A stretch of 18,920 bases of DNA from Phycisphaerales bacterium UBA1910 (GTDB lineage Bacteria; Planctomycetota; Phycisphaerae; Phycisphaerales; UBA1924). Both the position numbers and the translations under genes were made by a program. The stretch is taken from assembly GCA_002337545.1 (NCBI GenBank), contig DDGE01000007.1:69374-88293 (forward strand). The letters are read 5' to 3'. Below are positions 6,301 through 13,452 of the stretch, in pieces. Under the pieces are notes generated by a model. It was not told where the DNA came from and made no database searches. It saw nothing but the letters and a program-made list of their open reading frames with translations. Position 1 is the stretch's first letter. Each line of letters begins with the position of its first letter.

Positions 6301-6942
6301 ATGCCAAACCCCCTGCTGAACCCAGAAAACGACGGCACCTACTCCGCGATGAGCGGCTACGGACAAACCCCAGCGCCCGTCCCCAACCCAGATCCATACC
6401 CAGTCGCACGCGTACAGATCCGCCGAGATGTGTTCTGGCAGAATGTCTGCCGCGAGATTCTCATGGGTCTCGCCGCCGCCGCCGCCGAGAGTGCCGGACG
6501 CACCGGGACAGGACCAACCGACGCCCAGATGTCGCCATCCCCCACTTCTGAGCTCTTCGATGGCCGCATGGCCATCATGACCGCGTCCGGGCAACGCATC
6601 CCCATCGCAGATGTCTACCCCGTATTCGCCTATTCCATGGTCGGCAACGACGAGGTCCGTTCACGATCCGACGATGTCCAATGCACCGTCTTCCGTATCA
6701 CCACGCCCGGAGGCGAAAACTTCACCCTCCCCATCTCACAGATCATCTCCATCCACTCGCTCTCACAATCCCTGATTGAAAAGATGGAACAAGCCCAGGA
6801 ACTCCTCAAAGGACCCGGAGAAGAGGACGATCGTGTCCCGTTCGGGTTCGCGGCCTACACCTCGCTTGCACGATCCGAGCAGCAAGCACGCCAAAAACAA
6901 GAGCCCGACACGCAAGACAACGATCAGAACCCCCCTTCCTGA
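6301..6942 (+). CDS. Hypothetical protein
   Basis: This 213-residue protein matches no family I know. It has a Pro/Gly-rich N-terminus (residues 1-35) and an Ala-rich helix CREILMGLAAAAAES (about 50-64). A probable beta-rich core follows around 80-145 (for example GRMAIMTASGQRIPIADVYPVF and CTVFRITTPGGENFTLPISQI). Then comes a helical stretch SQSLIEKMEQAQELLKG and a Gln/Asp-rich, probably disordered tail. There is no signal peptide and no transmembrane segment. The ATG at 6301 is preceded by an in-frame TTG at 6292. I chose ATG; there is no clear Shine-Dalgarno for either. It is cytoplasmic as far as can be judged. It stands 100 bases before the glycosyltransferase operon and is read in the same direction, so it may or may not be part of it. 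Confidence 0.7.
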   Translation: MPNPLLNPENDGTYSAMSGYGQTPAPVPNPDPYPVARVQIRRDVFWQNVCREILMGLAAAAAESAGRTGTGPTDAQMSPSPTSELFDGRMAIMTASGQRIPIADVYPVFAYSMVGNDEVRSRSDDVQCTVFRITTPGGENFTLPISQIISIHSLSQSLIEKMEQAQELLKGPGEEDDRVPFGFAAYTSLARSEQQARQKQEPDTQDNDQNPPS

Positions 6943-7042
6943 CTCGAATTGCGTGGAATAATCATTCCCGACCAACCGTTCTGGTATCCAGAGCGTGGGG
7001 TTCATCGAATCTTCACGCATTGAATACCGCTCAGGAGGCCCC

Positions 7043-7801
7043 ATGCGTTCACTCGTCGCTATTCCCGTCTACAACGAACAAGACACTGTCCGATCCGTGC
7101 TCGAGCGCGTCAGCGCCTTCACGCCCGACATCCTCATCCTCGATGACGGATCGTCCGACCGCACACCCGACATCCTCAACGAGCTCCGACCCGAGATGGG
7201 GTTCGACCTGATCCGACACGAAGCCAACGCCGGGTACGGGCGTGCCATCCGAGAGATCTTCAACCGCGCCCATCGCAACAACTACGACTGGGTCATCACG
7301 ATGGACTGCGACGATCAGCACGAGCCCGAACGCATCCCCGACTTCCTCAGCGCGATCGAGAAGAACGATCTCGACATCGTTTCGGGGTCCCGATATCTCC
7401 GCGACGGCGACGAATGGGCAAAGGACCTCCCCCCGGGCGACCGGCGCGCGATCAACGCGACCCTCACCAAAGAGATCAATGCCCGACTCGGGTTCAACCT
7501 CACCGATTCCTTCTGCGGGTTCAAGGCCCATCGCGTCAGCGCGATGCAAAGGCTCGACATCACCGACGACGGGTACGCGTTCCCCATGCAGCTCTGGGTG
7601 CAGGCCGCGGCCAACCAACTCCGCGTCGGCGAGATCCCCGTCGAGCTCATCTATAACGATCCCAACCGATCCTTCGGCGGCGGGCTCGACGACCCACAGA
7701 CCCGACTCAACCACTACCGCTGCGTCCTCTACCGCGCCATGGACCAAGTCATCGAACGACTCCCCGAGTCCGCACGCGCAGCCCAACTCGCGGATTGTTG
7801 A
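7043..7801 (+). CDS. Family 2 glycosyltransferase, DPM1/DPG-synthase-like
   Basis: This 252-residue protein has a GT-A fold start, MRSLVAIPVYNEQDTV. It carries nucleotide-sugar-binding acidic motifs DDGSSDRT (residues 34-41) and DCDDQHEP (88-95, DXD-like), plus an SGSRYLRDGDE segment. These are hallmarks of polyprenyl-phosphate mannose/glucose synthases and related GT2 enzymes. There is no C-terminal membrane anchor, so it should be soluble or peripheral. The ATG at 7043 has a textbook AGGAGG (7033-7038) four bases upstream. An open frame reaching back to 6995 lacks this signal. It is the first gene of a tight unit: the BshC-like gene begins 8 bases after its stop. It is not a BshA-type enzyme, which belongs to family GT4. 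Donor and acceptor are unknown. Confidence 0.87.
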   Translation: MRSLVAIPVYNEQDTVRSVLERVSAFTPDILILDDGSSDRTPDILNELRPEMGFDLIRHEANAGYGRAIREIFNRAHRNNYDWVITMDCDDQHEPERIPDFLSAIEKNDLDIVSGSRYLRDGDEWAKDLPPGDRRAINATLTKEINARLGFNLTDSFCGFKAHRVSAMQRLDITDDGYAFPMQLWVQAAANQLRVGEIPVELIYNDPNRSFGGGLDDPQTRLNHYRCVLYRAMDQVIERLPESARAAQLADC

Positions 7802-7809
7802 TCCACACC

Positions 7810-9129
7810 ATGTCCGGGGGCGCTTCCACCATGAACACCACCAGATCGATCGAGATCGATCTCCGCCCGGACGCACACGAGTGGAAGGCCGCGCTCCAGA
7901 ACCACACCCCGCACGCGGCACGCGCACAACTCGGCATCCCCAACGATCGCCCGATCGTCATGTCGGGGCATCAGCCCATCGCATTCCACAACGGGATCCT
8001 CGCCAAACTCATCGCCCAGCATGAGATCGCCCAATCCACCGGCGCCGGGCGCGTCTGGATCGTCCCCGATCAGGACATCGTGGATCTCGAAACGATCCGC
8101 GTCCCCATCGGATCAGGAACAGACCTGCGCACCCGCACCGTCCAGATCCTCGAACCCGGATCGATCCCCCCGGGGGTGCCTGCCGCATCGCTCCCAGCGA
8201 TGGACCCCATCGACCCGGACGACGATCGCCTGGCCGAACTCGTCGAGTACCTCCGCGGGTACGCATATGAATCGTCCCTCGCGCGCCAGTTTGCGAGTGC
8301 CACGATCCAGCTCGCGTGCGATCGGCTCGGGATCGATCCGCCACAGATCATCTACGCGTCGGATCTCTTCACAAGTGAAGCGGTCTGGGACCAAGTGGGC
8401 AGCGCTATGCGTCTCGATCCGGATGACGCCGTCCGCTCATATAACGACGCCGCAGCGAAACACCCAGAAGCGAAGATCCGTCCGCTCGATATCAACAATG
8501 ATGATTACGAACGCCCCGTCTGGAAGCTCCGCGACGGGTACGCACGCATCCCGGTCAACGACGCGAGCTTCGACCAGTTCAACACCGCGCCTCGCGCGCT
8601 GCTCATGAGCGGCATCTGCCGCGCGTTCCTCTCTGAACTCTTCATCCACGGCTCAGGCGGATGGACATACGACCAGATCACCGAACACTGGTTCCAGAAT
8701 TGGCTGAACATCACACTCAATCCGATGGCCCGCGCCAGCGCCTCCGTCTACCTCCCCCTCGGGATCGATGACCCAAACGCGATCGATCTCAAAGAAGCCC
8801 ACTGGCGCTTCCATCATGCCCGCCACCACCCCGCGCTCGTCGGCGACGATGACACCCAACGCACTCGCGACGAGCTCGTCTCCCAGATCAACACTGCCCG
8901 AGCCGCGGGCGACAACCCCGACCCCATCTACCAACAACTCGTCCGCGTCCTCGAAGACCACCGCGTCCGAAACGCCAACGAGCTCAGCGTGCTCGAATCC
9001 CAGATCGAGCACGCCCGCACCCACGCGAAACAGATCGAACTCGCCAACGACCGCACCTGGGCATTCCCGCTCTTCGACGATGAATCCCTCCACATGCTCA
9101 AGGATCGCATCCACAACGCGATGAACTGA
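7810..9129 (+). CDS. BshC-like 'GHQP' protein, function unproven
   Basis: This roughly 439-residue protein has a conserved N-terminal block IVMSGHQPIAFHNGILAKL followed by WIVPDQDIVD. The block resembles the nucleotide-binding start of BshC, the cysteine-adding enzyme of bacillithiol synthesis (there roughly TGQQPGLFGGPLY). A later segment, PRALLMSGICRAFLSELFIHGSGGWTYDQ, recalls the BshC motif around YVGGPGE. Planctomycetes carry similar hypothetical proteins with GHQPELFHPG. Typical BshC is about 540 residues, so this one is short, and its C-terminal region (IYQQLVRVLEDHRVRNANELSVLESQIEHA) is a predicted helix or coiled coil. The start is 7810 or 7831; neither has a Shine-Dalgarno. It is the middle gene of a three-gene unit. 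Homology to BshC is my inference from motif shape; existence as a gene is certain. Confidence 0.6.
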   Translation: MSGGASTMNTTRSIEIDLRPDAHEWKAALQNHTPHAARAQLGIPNDRPIVMSGHQPIAFHNGILAKLIAQHEIAQSTGAGRVWIVPDQDIVDLETIRVPIGSGTDLRTRTVQILEPGSIPPGVPAASLPAMDPIDPDDDRLAELVEYLRGYAYESSLARQFASATIQLACDRLGIDPPQIIYASDLFTSEAVWDQVGSAMRLDPDDAVRSYNDAAAKHPEAKIRPLDINNDDYERPVWKLRDGYARIPVNDASFDQFNTAPRALLMSGICRAFLSELFIHGSGGWTYDQITEHWFQNWLNITLNPMARASASVYLPLGIDDPNAIDLKEAHWRFHHARHHPALVGDDDTQRTRDELVSQINTARAAGDNPDPIYQQLVRVLEDHRVRNANELSVLESQIEHARTHAKQIELANDRTWAFPLFDDESLHMLKDRIHNAMN

Positions 9130-9140
9130 TATCCTTGTTC

Positions 9141-10121
9141 ATGCGCACACTCCGATTCATCCTCGCGTCTCTCGTCCTCATCGCGCTCGTCGCATGCTCG
9201 AAATCGACGAGCAATGCCGACCCCAGCGCAAACGACCAATCCAAAGAGCCCGAATCCCCCCGCTTCGCCGTATTCTCACCCGCGATCGGGGTGATGCTCC
9301 GTGATCTCGGGTTCGAGGACGATATCGTCGGGCGCCACGCCTACGACAACGCGCTCTCCACATCTATCCCCGTCGTCGGATCCCACATCGATATCGACGA
9401 CGAGATGCTCATCACCGCCGACCCCACCGTCCTCATCTTCGAGGAAAACACCATCGCGATCCCCGATCGCATCCGTACCCTCGCAGAAGATCGCGGGTGG
9501 GTCATCTGGACCTACACGCTCGAATCGCTCGATGACATCGCGACCACGATGGATGACCTGTACCTCAAGCTCGTCGGGTTCCCCCAAGACGCGAACAACG
9601 ACAACGACCCCACCACCTTCGAGGTCGACCCCACCAAACGCTTCGACATCGAGCTCCCCAGCGCCCGACTCGTCCGCTCATGGTCTCCCATGGGCAACGA
9701 CGCGTCCATCTCCGGGCGCACGCTCATTCTCGCGGGGACCGACCCCGCGGGCGCTTTGGGCCCGGGCTCATTTCACGCGCAGATGATCGAACGCATGGGC
9801 ATCGCCCCCGCGCTCGTTGATGGCGGGATGTGGCAGGAGCTCGATCTCGAGGACCTCATCGCCCTCGCGCCCGATTCCATCCTTGTCTTCGCGCCCCAAG
9901 AGAACACCCAATCCGTCGGCGAGCCCGCACCGATGACCTGGTCGGAGATCACCCAAACACTCGGCCCCATCGCCACCCTCGATCTCCCCGCCATCCGCGA
10001 CCGGCGCGTCGGGGTCATCACCCACCCGCAAGGGCTCCTCCCGAGCTCCACCCTCGGGCAGGTCGCCGACGAGATACGAAAAACGCTCGCGACTTGGCGC
10101 GAGCGTTCAATCGAACCGTGA
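9141..10121 (+). CDS. Substrate-binding lipoprotein, siderophore/cobalamin (BtuF/FepB) class
   Basis: This 326-residue protein starts with a lipoprotein signal MRTLRFILASLVLIALVAC, with lipobox LVAC and lipidated C19. It continues with the two-lobed binding-protein pattern of family PF01497: FAVFSPAIGVMLRDLGFEDDIVGRHAYD, then IPVVGSHIDIDDEMLITADPTVLIFE. In planctomycetes such proteins bind cobalamin or iron-siderophore complexes for an ABC importer. No permease or ATPase gene is in the window, so its partners must lie elsewhere. The ATG at 9141 follows the BshC-like stop by 11 bases. A TATCCT stands at 9130-9135, so an internal, nearly leaderless start is possible. It converges with the heme oxygenase gene, with 12 bases between the stops, and its last codons contain that gene's terminator. 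Confidence 0.82.
   Translation: MRTLRFILASLVLIALVACSKSTSNADPSANDQSKEPESPRFAVFSPAIGVMLRDLGFEDDIVGRHAYDNALSTSIPVVGSHIDIDDEMLITADPTVLIFEENTIAIPDRIRTLAEDRGWVIWTYTLESLDDIATTMDDLYLKLVGFPQDANNDNDPTTFEVDPTKRFDIELPSARLVRSWSPMGNDASISGRTLILAGTDPAGALGPGSFHAQMIERMGIAPALVDGGMWQELDLEDLIALAPDSILVFAPQENTQSVGEPAPMTWSEITQTLGPIATLDLPAIRDRRVGVITHPQGLLPSSTLGQVADEIRKTLATWRERSIEP
10078..10107 (-). terminator. Terminator of the heme oxygenase gene, inside the binding-protein coding end
   Basis: AACGCTCGCG (10082-10091) pairs perfectly with CGCGAGCGTT (10098-10107) around a 6-base loop. On the minus strand the stem runs into TTTTT then CG, and lies about 27 bases after the minus-strand stop codon. On the plus strand no T-run follows. 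It lies entirely within the coding sequence of the gene ending at 10121. Confidence 0.75.
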
Positions 10122-10133
10122 TTGATTGTGCAC

Positions 10134-10832
10134 TTACCCGTGCGGGCTGGGCACATGCACCGAGTGCCCTTCCTCAAACGCCTTCTTGTCCAGCGTCTTC
10201 CCGTGCTGCTCAAGCAGCGCCTCGCCGCTCATCGCCTCGTCGAGATCGAGGTTGATCGCGGCGACATACGCTGCACGCGTCCCGTCAAAGACCTGATCCT
10301 GCTCCGCGTCATCGAACGCCATCGCGTCGAGCGCGTTCTTGAACTCCATCCACTTCTCACGCTGCGCTTCGCCGAACGGATCGAGGTACCGTGTCCCCTG
10401 ATCCTCAAGCTCGTAGGCCTTACGGACAACCCGCGCGACGAACCGGTTCCCGTTGCACGCGCCCAGACGCACATAGTGCAGCCCGAGCAGGTGCAGCGGC
10501 TGATCTCTGTGCGCCTCGATGTGCTCGATGAACCGGGCCGTGCCGGGGTTCGGTTCGATCGCATCGACATCGATCCCGAAGAACGCCGCGTCCTCCAAGA
10601 GGTAGGGCGACAGCATCTGCTCCTCGAGCACCAGCTCGCCCACACGCGGATCGTTCTTGATCGCATCCCGCATCGCGTCGTCGAGCACCCGATTCACGAG
10701 GATCTGTTGGGCAATCATCCCGACATACCCCTCGCGAGGCATCTGCCCCTTGATCAACGAACCCGGGGTCTCCTGTCGTTCCGCGATCTGGTGCAACGCC
10801 CAGTTGTCGTCCTTCAATCGTTTGGTGAGCAT
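10134..10832 (-). CDS. Biliverdin-producing heme oxygenase
   Basis: This 232-residue all-helical protein is predicted to open heme to biliverdin, CO and free iron. H14 in DDNWALHQIAERQ fits the proximal heme ligand of the T/L..LH..AE pattern. HYVRLGACNGNRFVARVV (119-136) aligns with the distal helix YTRYLGDLSGGQ of known heme oxygenases, but with GACNGN in place of GDLSGG. The helix-rich C-terminal part (KWMEFKNALDAM...AAYVAAINLDLDEA) fits the family. An open frame reaches back to 10865, but AGGAGG four bases before the ATG at 10832 decides the start. The gene has its own promoter with a Fur-box-like palindrome and a terminator, so iron-responsive expression and a role in freeing iron from heme are likely. 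It could instead be a heme-oxygenase-fold relative with another substrate. Confidence 0.75.
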   Translation of the reverse strand: MLTKRLKDDNWALHQIAERQETPGSLIKGQMPREGYVGMIAQQILVNRVLDDAMRDAIKNDPRVGELVLEEQMLSPYLLEDAAFFGIDVDAIEPNPGTARFIEHIEAHRDQPLHLLGLHYVRLGACNGNRFVARVVRKAYELEDQGTRYLDPFGEAQREKWMEFKNALDAMAFDDAEQDQVFDGTRAAYVAAINLDLDEAMSGEALLEQHGKTLDKKAFEEGHSVHVPSPHG

Positions 10833-10846
10833 GACGCCTCCTGACT

Positions 10847-10867
10847 TATTGAGAATGGGTCTCAATA
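10847..10867 (-). promoter_or_regulatory. Fur-box-like operator of the heme oxygenase gene
   Basis: Perfect 8-base arms TATTGAGA (10847-10854) and TCTCAATA (10860-10867) flank a 5-base spacer. The inner 17 bases, TTGAGAATGGGTCTCAA, differ at only two places from TTGAGAATGATTCTCAA, a common form of the Fur box. The operator overlaps the -10 box and the expected transcription start, the position at which a repressor would block initiation. Binding by Fur is inferred. Confidence 0.65.
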
Positions 10868-10893
10868 CTAGTCCTCGTCGTTTGAGATGTCAT
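10865..10893 (-). promoter_or_regulatory. Promoter of the heme oxygenase gene
   Basis: On the minus strand ATGACA (10893-10888) and TAGTAT (10870-10865) are separated by 17 bases. The -35 box overlaps the stop codon of the upstream peptidase gene, so heme oxygenase has its own promoter even though the two genes are only 57 bases apart. The Fur-like palindrome covers the -10 box. Confidence 0.6.
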
Positions 10894-13244
10894 CCATCAA
10901 GGAAGATCTGGAGGAAGAGGGACACATCGAAGAAGTCCCACTCACCGTCTGTGTTGAAGTCCGCGATCGGATCCATGGACTGATACGCGACTAGGAACGC
11001 GCTGACATCGAAGAAGTTCAGCTCACCGTCGCCGTTGAGATCCGCCGGGCTTGGGGGGCAACCAATCCGATCGATCTGGATGTCGTCGATCGCGACTTCC
11101 AGGATCCCATCATCGCTCGAATCGTGCGCCACGAATCGCACACGCATCTCGTCGGATGTCTCTATCCACGGTTCGAAATCAAAGCGGAAGTAGGACCACC
11201 CACCGCCGGTTCGGTACAGCGATCCAAATTCGGTCCATGTCACGCCATCGTCGTTCGACGCATACAGCAGAACATGGCTTTCATTCCAGTTACCGGTGGT
11301 TGAAAAAGAGAACCAGATTCCGATGGCTTCATCAGGACGCGCAGAGAATCTTGGCGTAATCAGCGATGTGCTCCCGCCATCGACATCGTGCTCGTCGTCG
11401 CTGCTGCCCGCTCGACCGTCCGTCACCCAGCAGAGCGTCCCGTTGGGTGTGTGGTCTTCACCGGGCTGGTGCGAGGTCGGTTCAGGATCGACGCGTTCCC
11501 AGATACCCGCCGAGGCAGAGTCGTCCGGGTGCCCAACGACCCACCCGGTGTCCTCTTCCATGTCATCGCTGCGAGAAGGGATCAGTTGGAAGATGGTGGT
11601 GCTGTATGGATCCTGCCCGCCAGCGAGCGGCTGTGTGCCGCTCCGACCCAGATTGTCGATCGCCTCGTAGTAGTACTCGAGGTCTGATCCGCAGGGGTAC
11701 ACGGACACCTGCGATTGATACCAATCGGAACCGTCTAACCGTGTCATGGGCGTTGCATCGAAATCCCCGCTGTTCCCAACCCGTGAGCGGAACTGCACTG
11801 TCTGCGGATGCGTGTACTCCAATCCGGATGTCACGGTTGCATAGAACCCGACAAAGGGCTCGTTCCATACATACGGGTCTGGCTGATAGCTGGTCCAGAC
11901 ATTGAATGGCGTTATCACGCGCTGTAGGTATCGAAGAAAGCCGGCGTAGTTTTCCTGCGCGCAGGGAAAGATTTCACTGACCGGCGGGTTGAAATCAGAA
12001 CCGCGCGGACGCAACTCGATTGTAAAACTCGTTACGCCAAGGCCGCCATAGAACCAGTCATCCGAGCTGCCCGCAGCTGTTCCGAAGTCGGGGCCGGCGA
12101 TCGCGTCATAGTTCGCCCCATGGACATGCTCGATCTCGCCAACCAGATCTTCCGCGATGCGCTCGAAAATCGAGCCGGCGGGCTCGGGCGGGTACGCGTC
12201 ACGCGAGTAACTGAACGGCCAGATCACAGCCTGTGAATAAGAGTGGTAATCGATATGCGCGATGAGCTTGTCGCCGTACCCCAACGCCGCATTGCGTAGC
12301 GCGCGCGTCTCCGGCTCAGAAAATGGCTCCGTGCCACGATAGGTATTCGACTTCGTGTACATGGACGAGCCGCTGCGCCCCCACTCATAGCCCCAGTTGC
12401 GGTTGATATCGACACCGAAAGTCTCGTCGCCGTTATCCCGCCGGTTCTTGCGCCAATACCGCTCATCCGTCCATGAATATAGATACCCGTCCGGATTCCC
12501 CACCGGCACAATCACCACCCGTGCATGATCCAACAGCATCCGCACATACGCATCCGTGTCGTACTCCGCAACAAGCTTCGAAGCGATGTAGCTCGTCGTC
12601 ATCGGTGCGATCCACTCACGCGCATGCACCGTGCTGAAGATGTATACCACCGGACGCTCGTCCCTCGGGTTCTGGGCTGTATCAGGACCGCTGATCGTGA
12701 TCGAGAAGATCAGCCAACCCTCAAGCCCCTGACCGATCGAGTCAATCGCTGCCAGATCCGGACGAAGCGCCTCGATGTTGTTCATGTACTGCGTGATCTC
12801 ATCGAGCGTGCGATAGGTCGCGAACCACTCGTCGTCGTGCACCTGCCCGCCGCGCTGGAACCCCTCGGGCTTCCGCTCGAGCTGCTCGCGCCGCACGCGC
12901 ACCATGTCCGCTGCGTGCGCATCCGCGTGCGCCTGCAGGTCATCGATCAGCATGTCGTAGGGCACGCCGATCGCATCCAGCCGGTGCAGGTCCACCCTGC
13001 GGAGATCGATCTCCAACACCCCCTGCCCAATCCGCTCGGACCAGACATCCTCCGCGATCTCAAGCACCCGATCGAGCTGCTCCTGCGAGGTGGTCCGCAC
13101 GCGCACAACACACCGCCCGTCAAAGGGCTGCCCATCGTTCCACGCTACATACCGACCAGGGTCAAAGCCGATCGCTGTCTGCTGCGCCGCCGCGGGCATC
13201 GTGAGCAGCGCAACCAATCCGCTAATCAAACGCACATATTTCAT
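10890..13244 (-). CDS. Secreted M14 zinc carboxypeptidase with dockerin-like C-terminus (paralogue 1)
   Basis: This 784-residue exoenzyme has a signal peptide (MKYVRLISGLVALLTMPAAA, cleavage before Q21). A pro-region of about 100 residues resembles carboxypeptidase activation peptides (VVRVRTTSQEQLDRVLEIAE). The M14 domain runs from about 140 to 440. The zinc site is complete: H207 and E210 in HAREW, and H334 in DYHSYSQ. The substrate-binding NR pair is in DINRNWG (R282) and the catalytic E410 is in TIELRPRG. The spacing H207 to H334 (127 residues) equals that of carboxypeptidase A. A probable beta-sandwich domain follows (about 560-730), then two Ca-loop repeats (residues 733-784: ADLNGDGELNFFDVS and ADFNTDGEWDFFDVS) like those of planctomycete dockerin-type proteins. 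No clear Shine-Dalgarno. It probably trims C-terminal residues from extracellular peptides. Confidence 0.9.
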   Translation of the reverse strand: MKYVRLISGLVALLTMPAAAQQTAIGFDPGRYVAWNDGQPFDGRCVVRVRTTSQEQLDRVLEIAEDVWSERIGQGVLEIDLRRVDLHRLDAIGVPYDMLIDDLQAHADAHAADMVRVRREQLERKPEGFQRGGQVHDDEWFATYRTLDEITQYMNNIEALRPDLAAIDSIGQGLEGWLIFSITISGPDTAQNPRDERPVVYIFSTVHAREWIAPMTTSYIASKLVAEYDTDAYVRMLLDHARVVIVPVGNPDGYLYSWTDERYWRKNRRDNGDETFGVDINRNWGYEWGRSGSSMYTKSNTYRGTEPFSEPETRALRNAALGYGDKLIAHIDYHSYSQAVIWPFSYSRDAYPPEPAGSIFERIAEDLVGEIEHVHGANYDAIAGPDFGTAAGSSDDWFYGGLGVTSFTIELRPRGSDFNPPVSEIFPCAQENYAGFLRYLQRVITPFNVWTSYQPDPYVWNEPFVGFYATVTSGLEYTHPQTVQFRSRVGNSGDFDATPMTRLDGSDWYQSQVSVYPCGSDLEYYYEAIDNLGRSGTQPLAGGQDPYSTTIFQLIPSRSDDMEEDTGWVVGHPDDSASAGIWERVDPEPTSHQPGEDHTPNGTLCWVTDGRAGSSDDEHDVDGGSTSLITPRFSARPDEAIGIWFSFSTTGNWNESHVLLYASNDDGVTWTEFGSLYRTGGGWSYFRFDFEPWIETSDEMRVRFVAHDSSDDGILEVAIDDIQIDRIGCPPSPADLNGDGELNFFDVSAFLVAYQSMDPIADFNTDGEWDFFDVSLFLQIFLDG

Positions 13245-13339
13245 GGATACACCCCATACGACAAATCATGTAAGTAAAACACCCTCAGTGTACCCTCACG
13301 CGTTTTCATTCCAAAATCAAATCCAGATCTGCGAGCGAC

Positions 13340-13377
13340 AAAAAAATGAGCCCCGCTGCAAGGGGGTGCAGCGGGGC
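13340..13377 (-). terminator. Rho-independent terminator of M14 peptidase paralogue 2
   Basis: GCCCCGCTGCA (13350-13360) pairs perfectly with TGCAGCGGGGC (13367-13377). On the minus strand the stem is followed by TCA and seven T residues. It lies 76 bases after the stop at 13453 and separates the two peptidase transcripts. Confidence 0.88.
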
Positions 13378-13452
13378 CTCGTGGGGAGAGCGACTCGTCG
13401 ACCCGACGGGGAATCGGGTCGGCGCTCACCCCTGGGGGGAGTCTGGTTGTAA

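Noticed and set aside
7043..7801. The glycosyltransferase as BshA of bacillithiol synthesis
   Set aside because: BshA is a GT4 enzyme with two Rossmann-like lobes of about 380 residues. This is a 252-residue GT2 with DDGSSDRT and DCDDQHEP.
7836..7862. Cluster of GATC sites near the start of the BshC-like gene
   Set aside because: The run of GATCGAT units encodes ordinary codons (RSIEIDL). GATC is common throughout this window, so no origin or methylation-control role is supported.
10833..10865. Upstream start for heme oxygenase at 10865
   Set aside because: The ATG at 10832 has AGGAGG four bases upstream, and the 10865 codon lies inside the promoter -10 box and operator.
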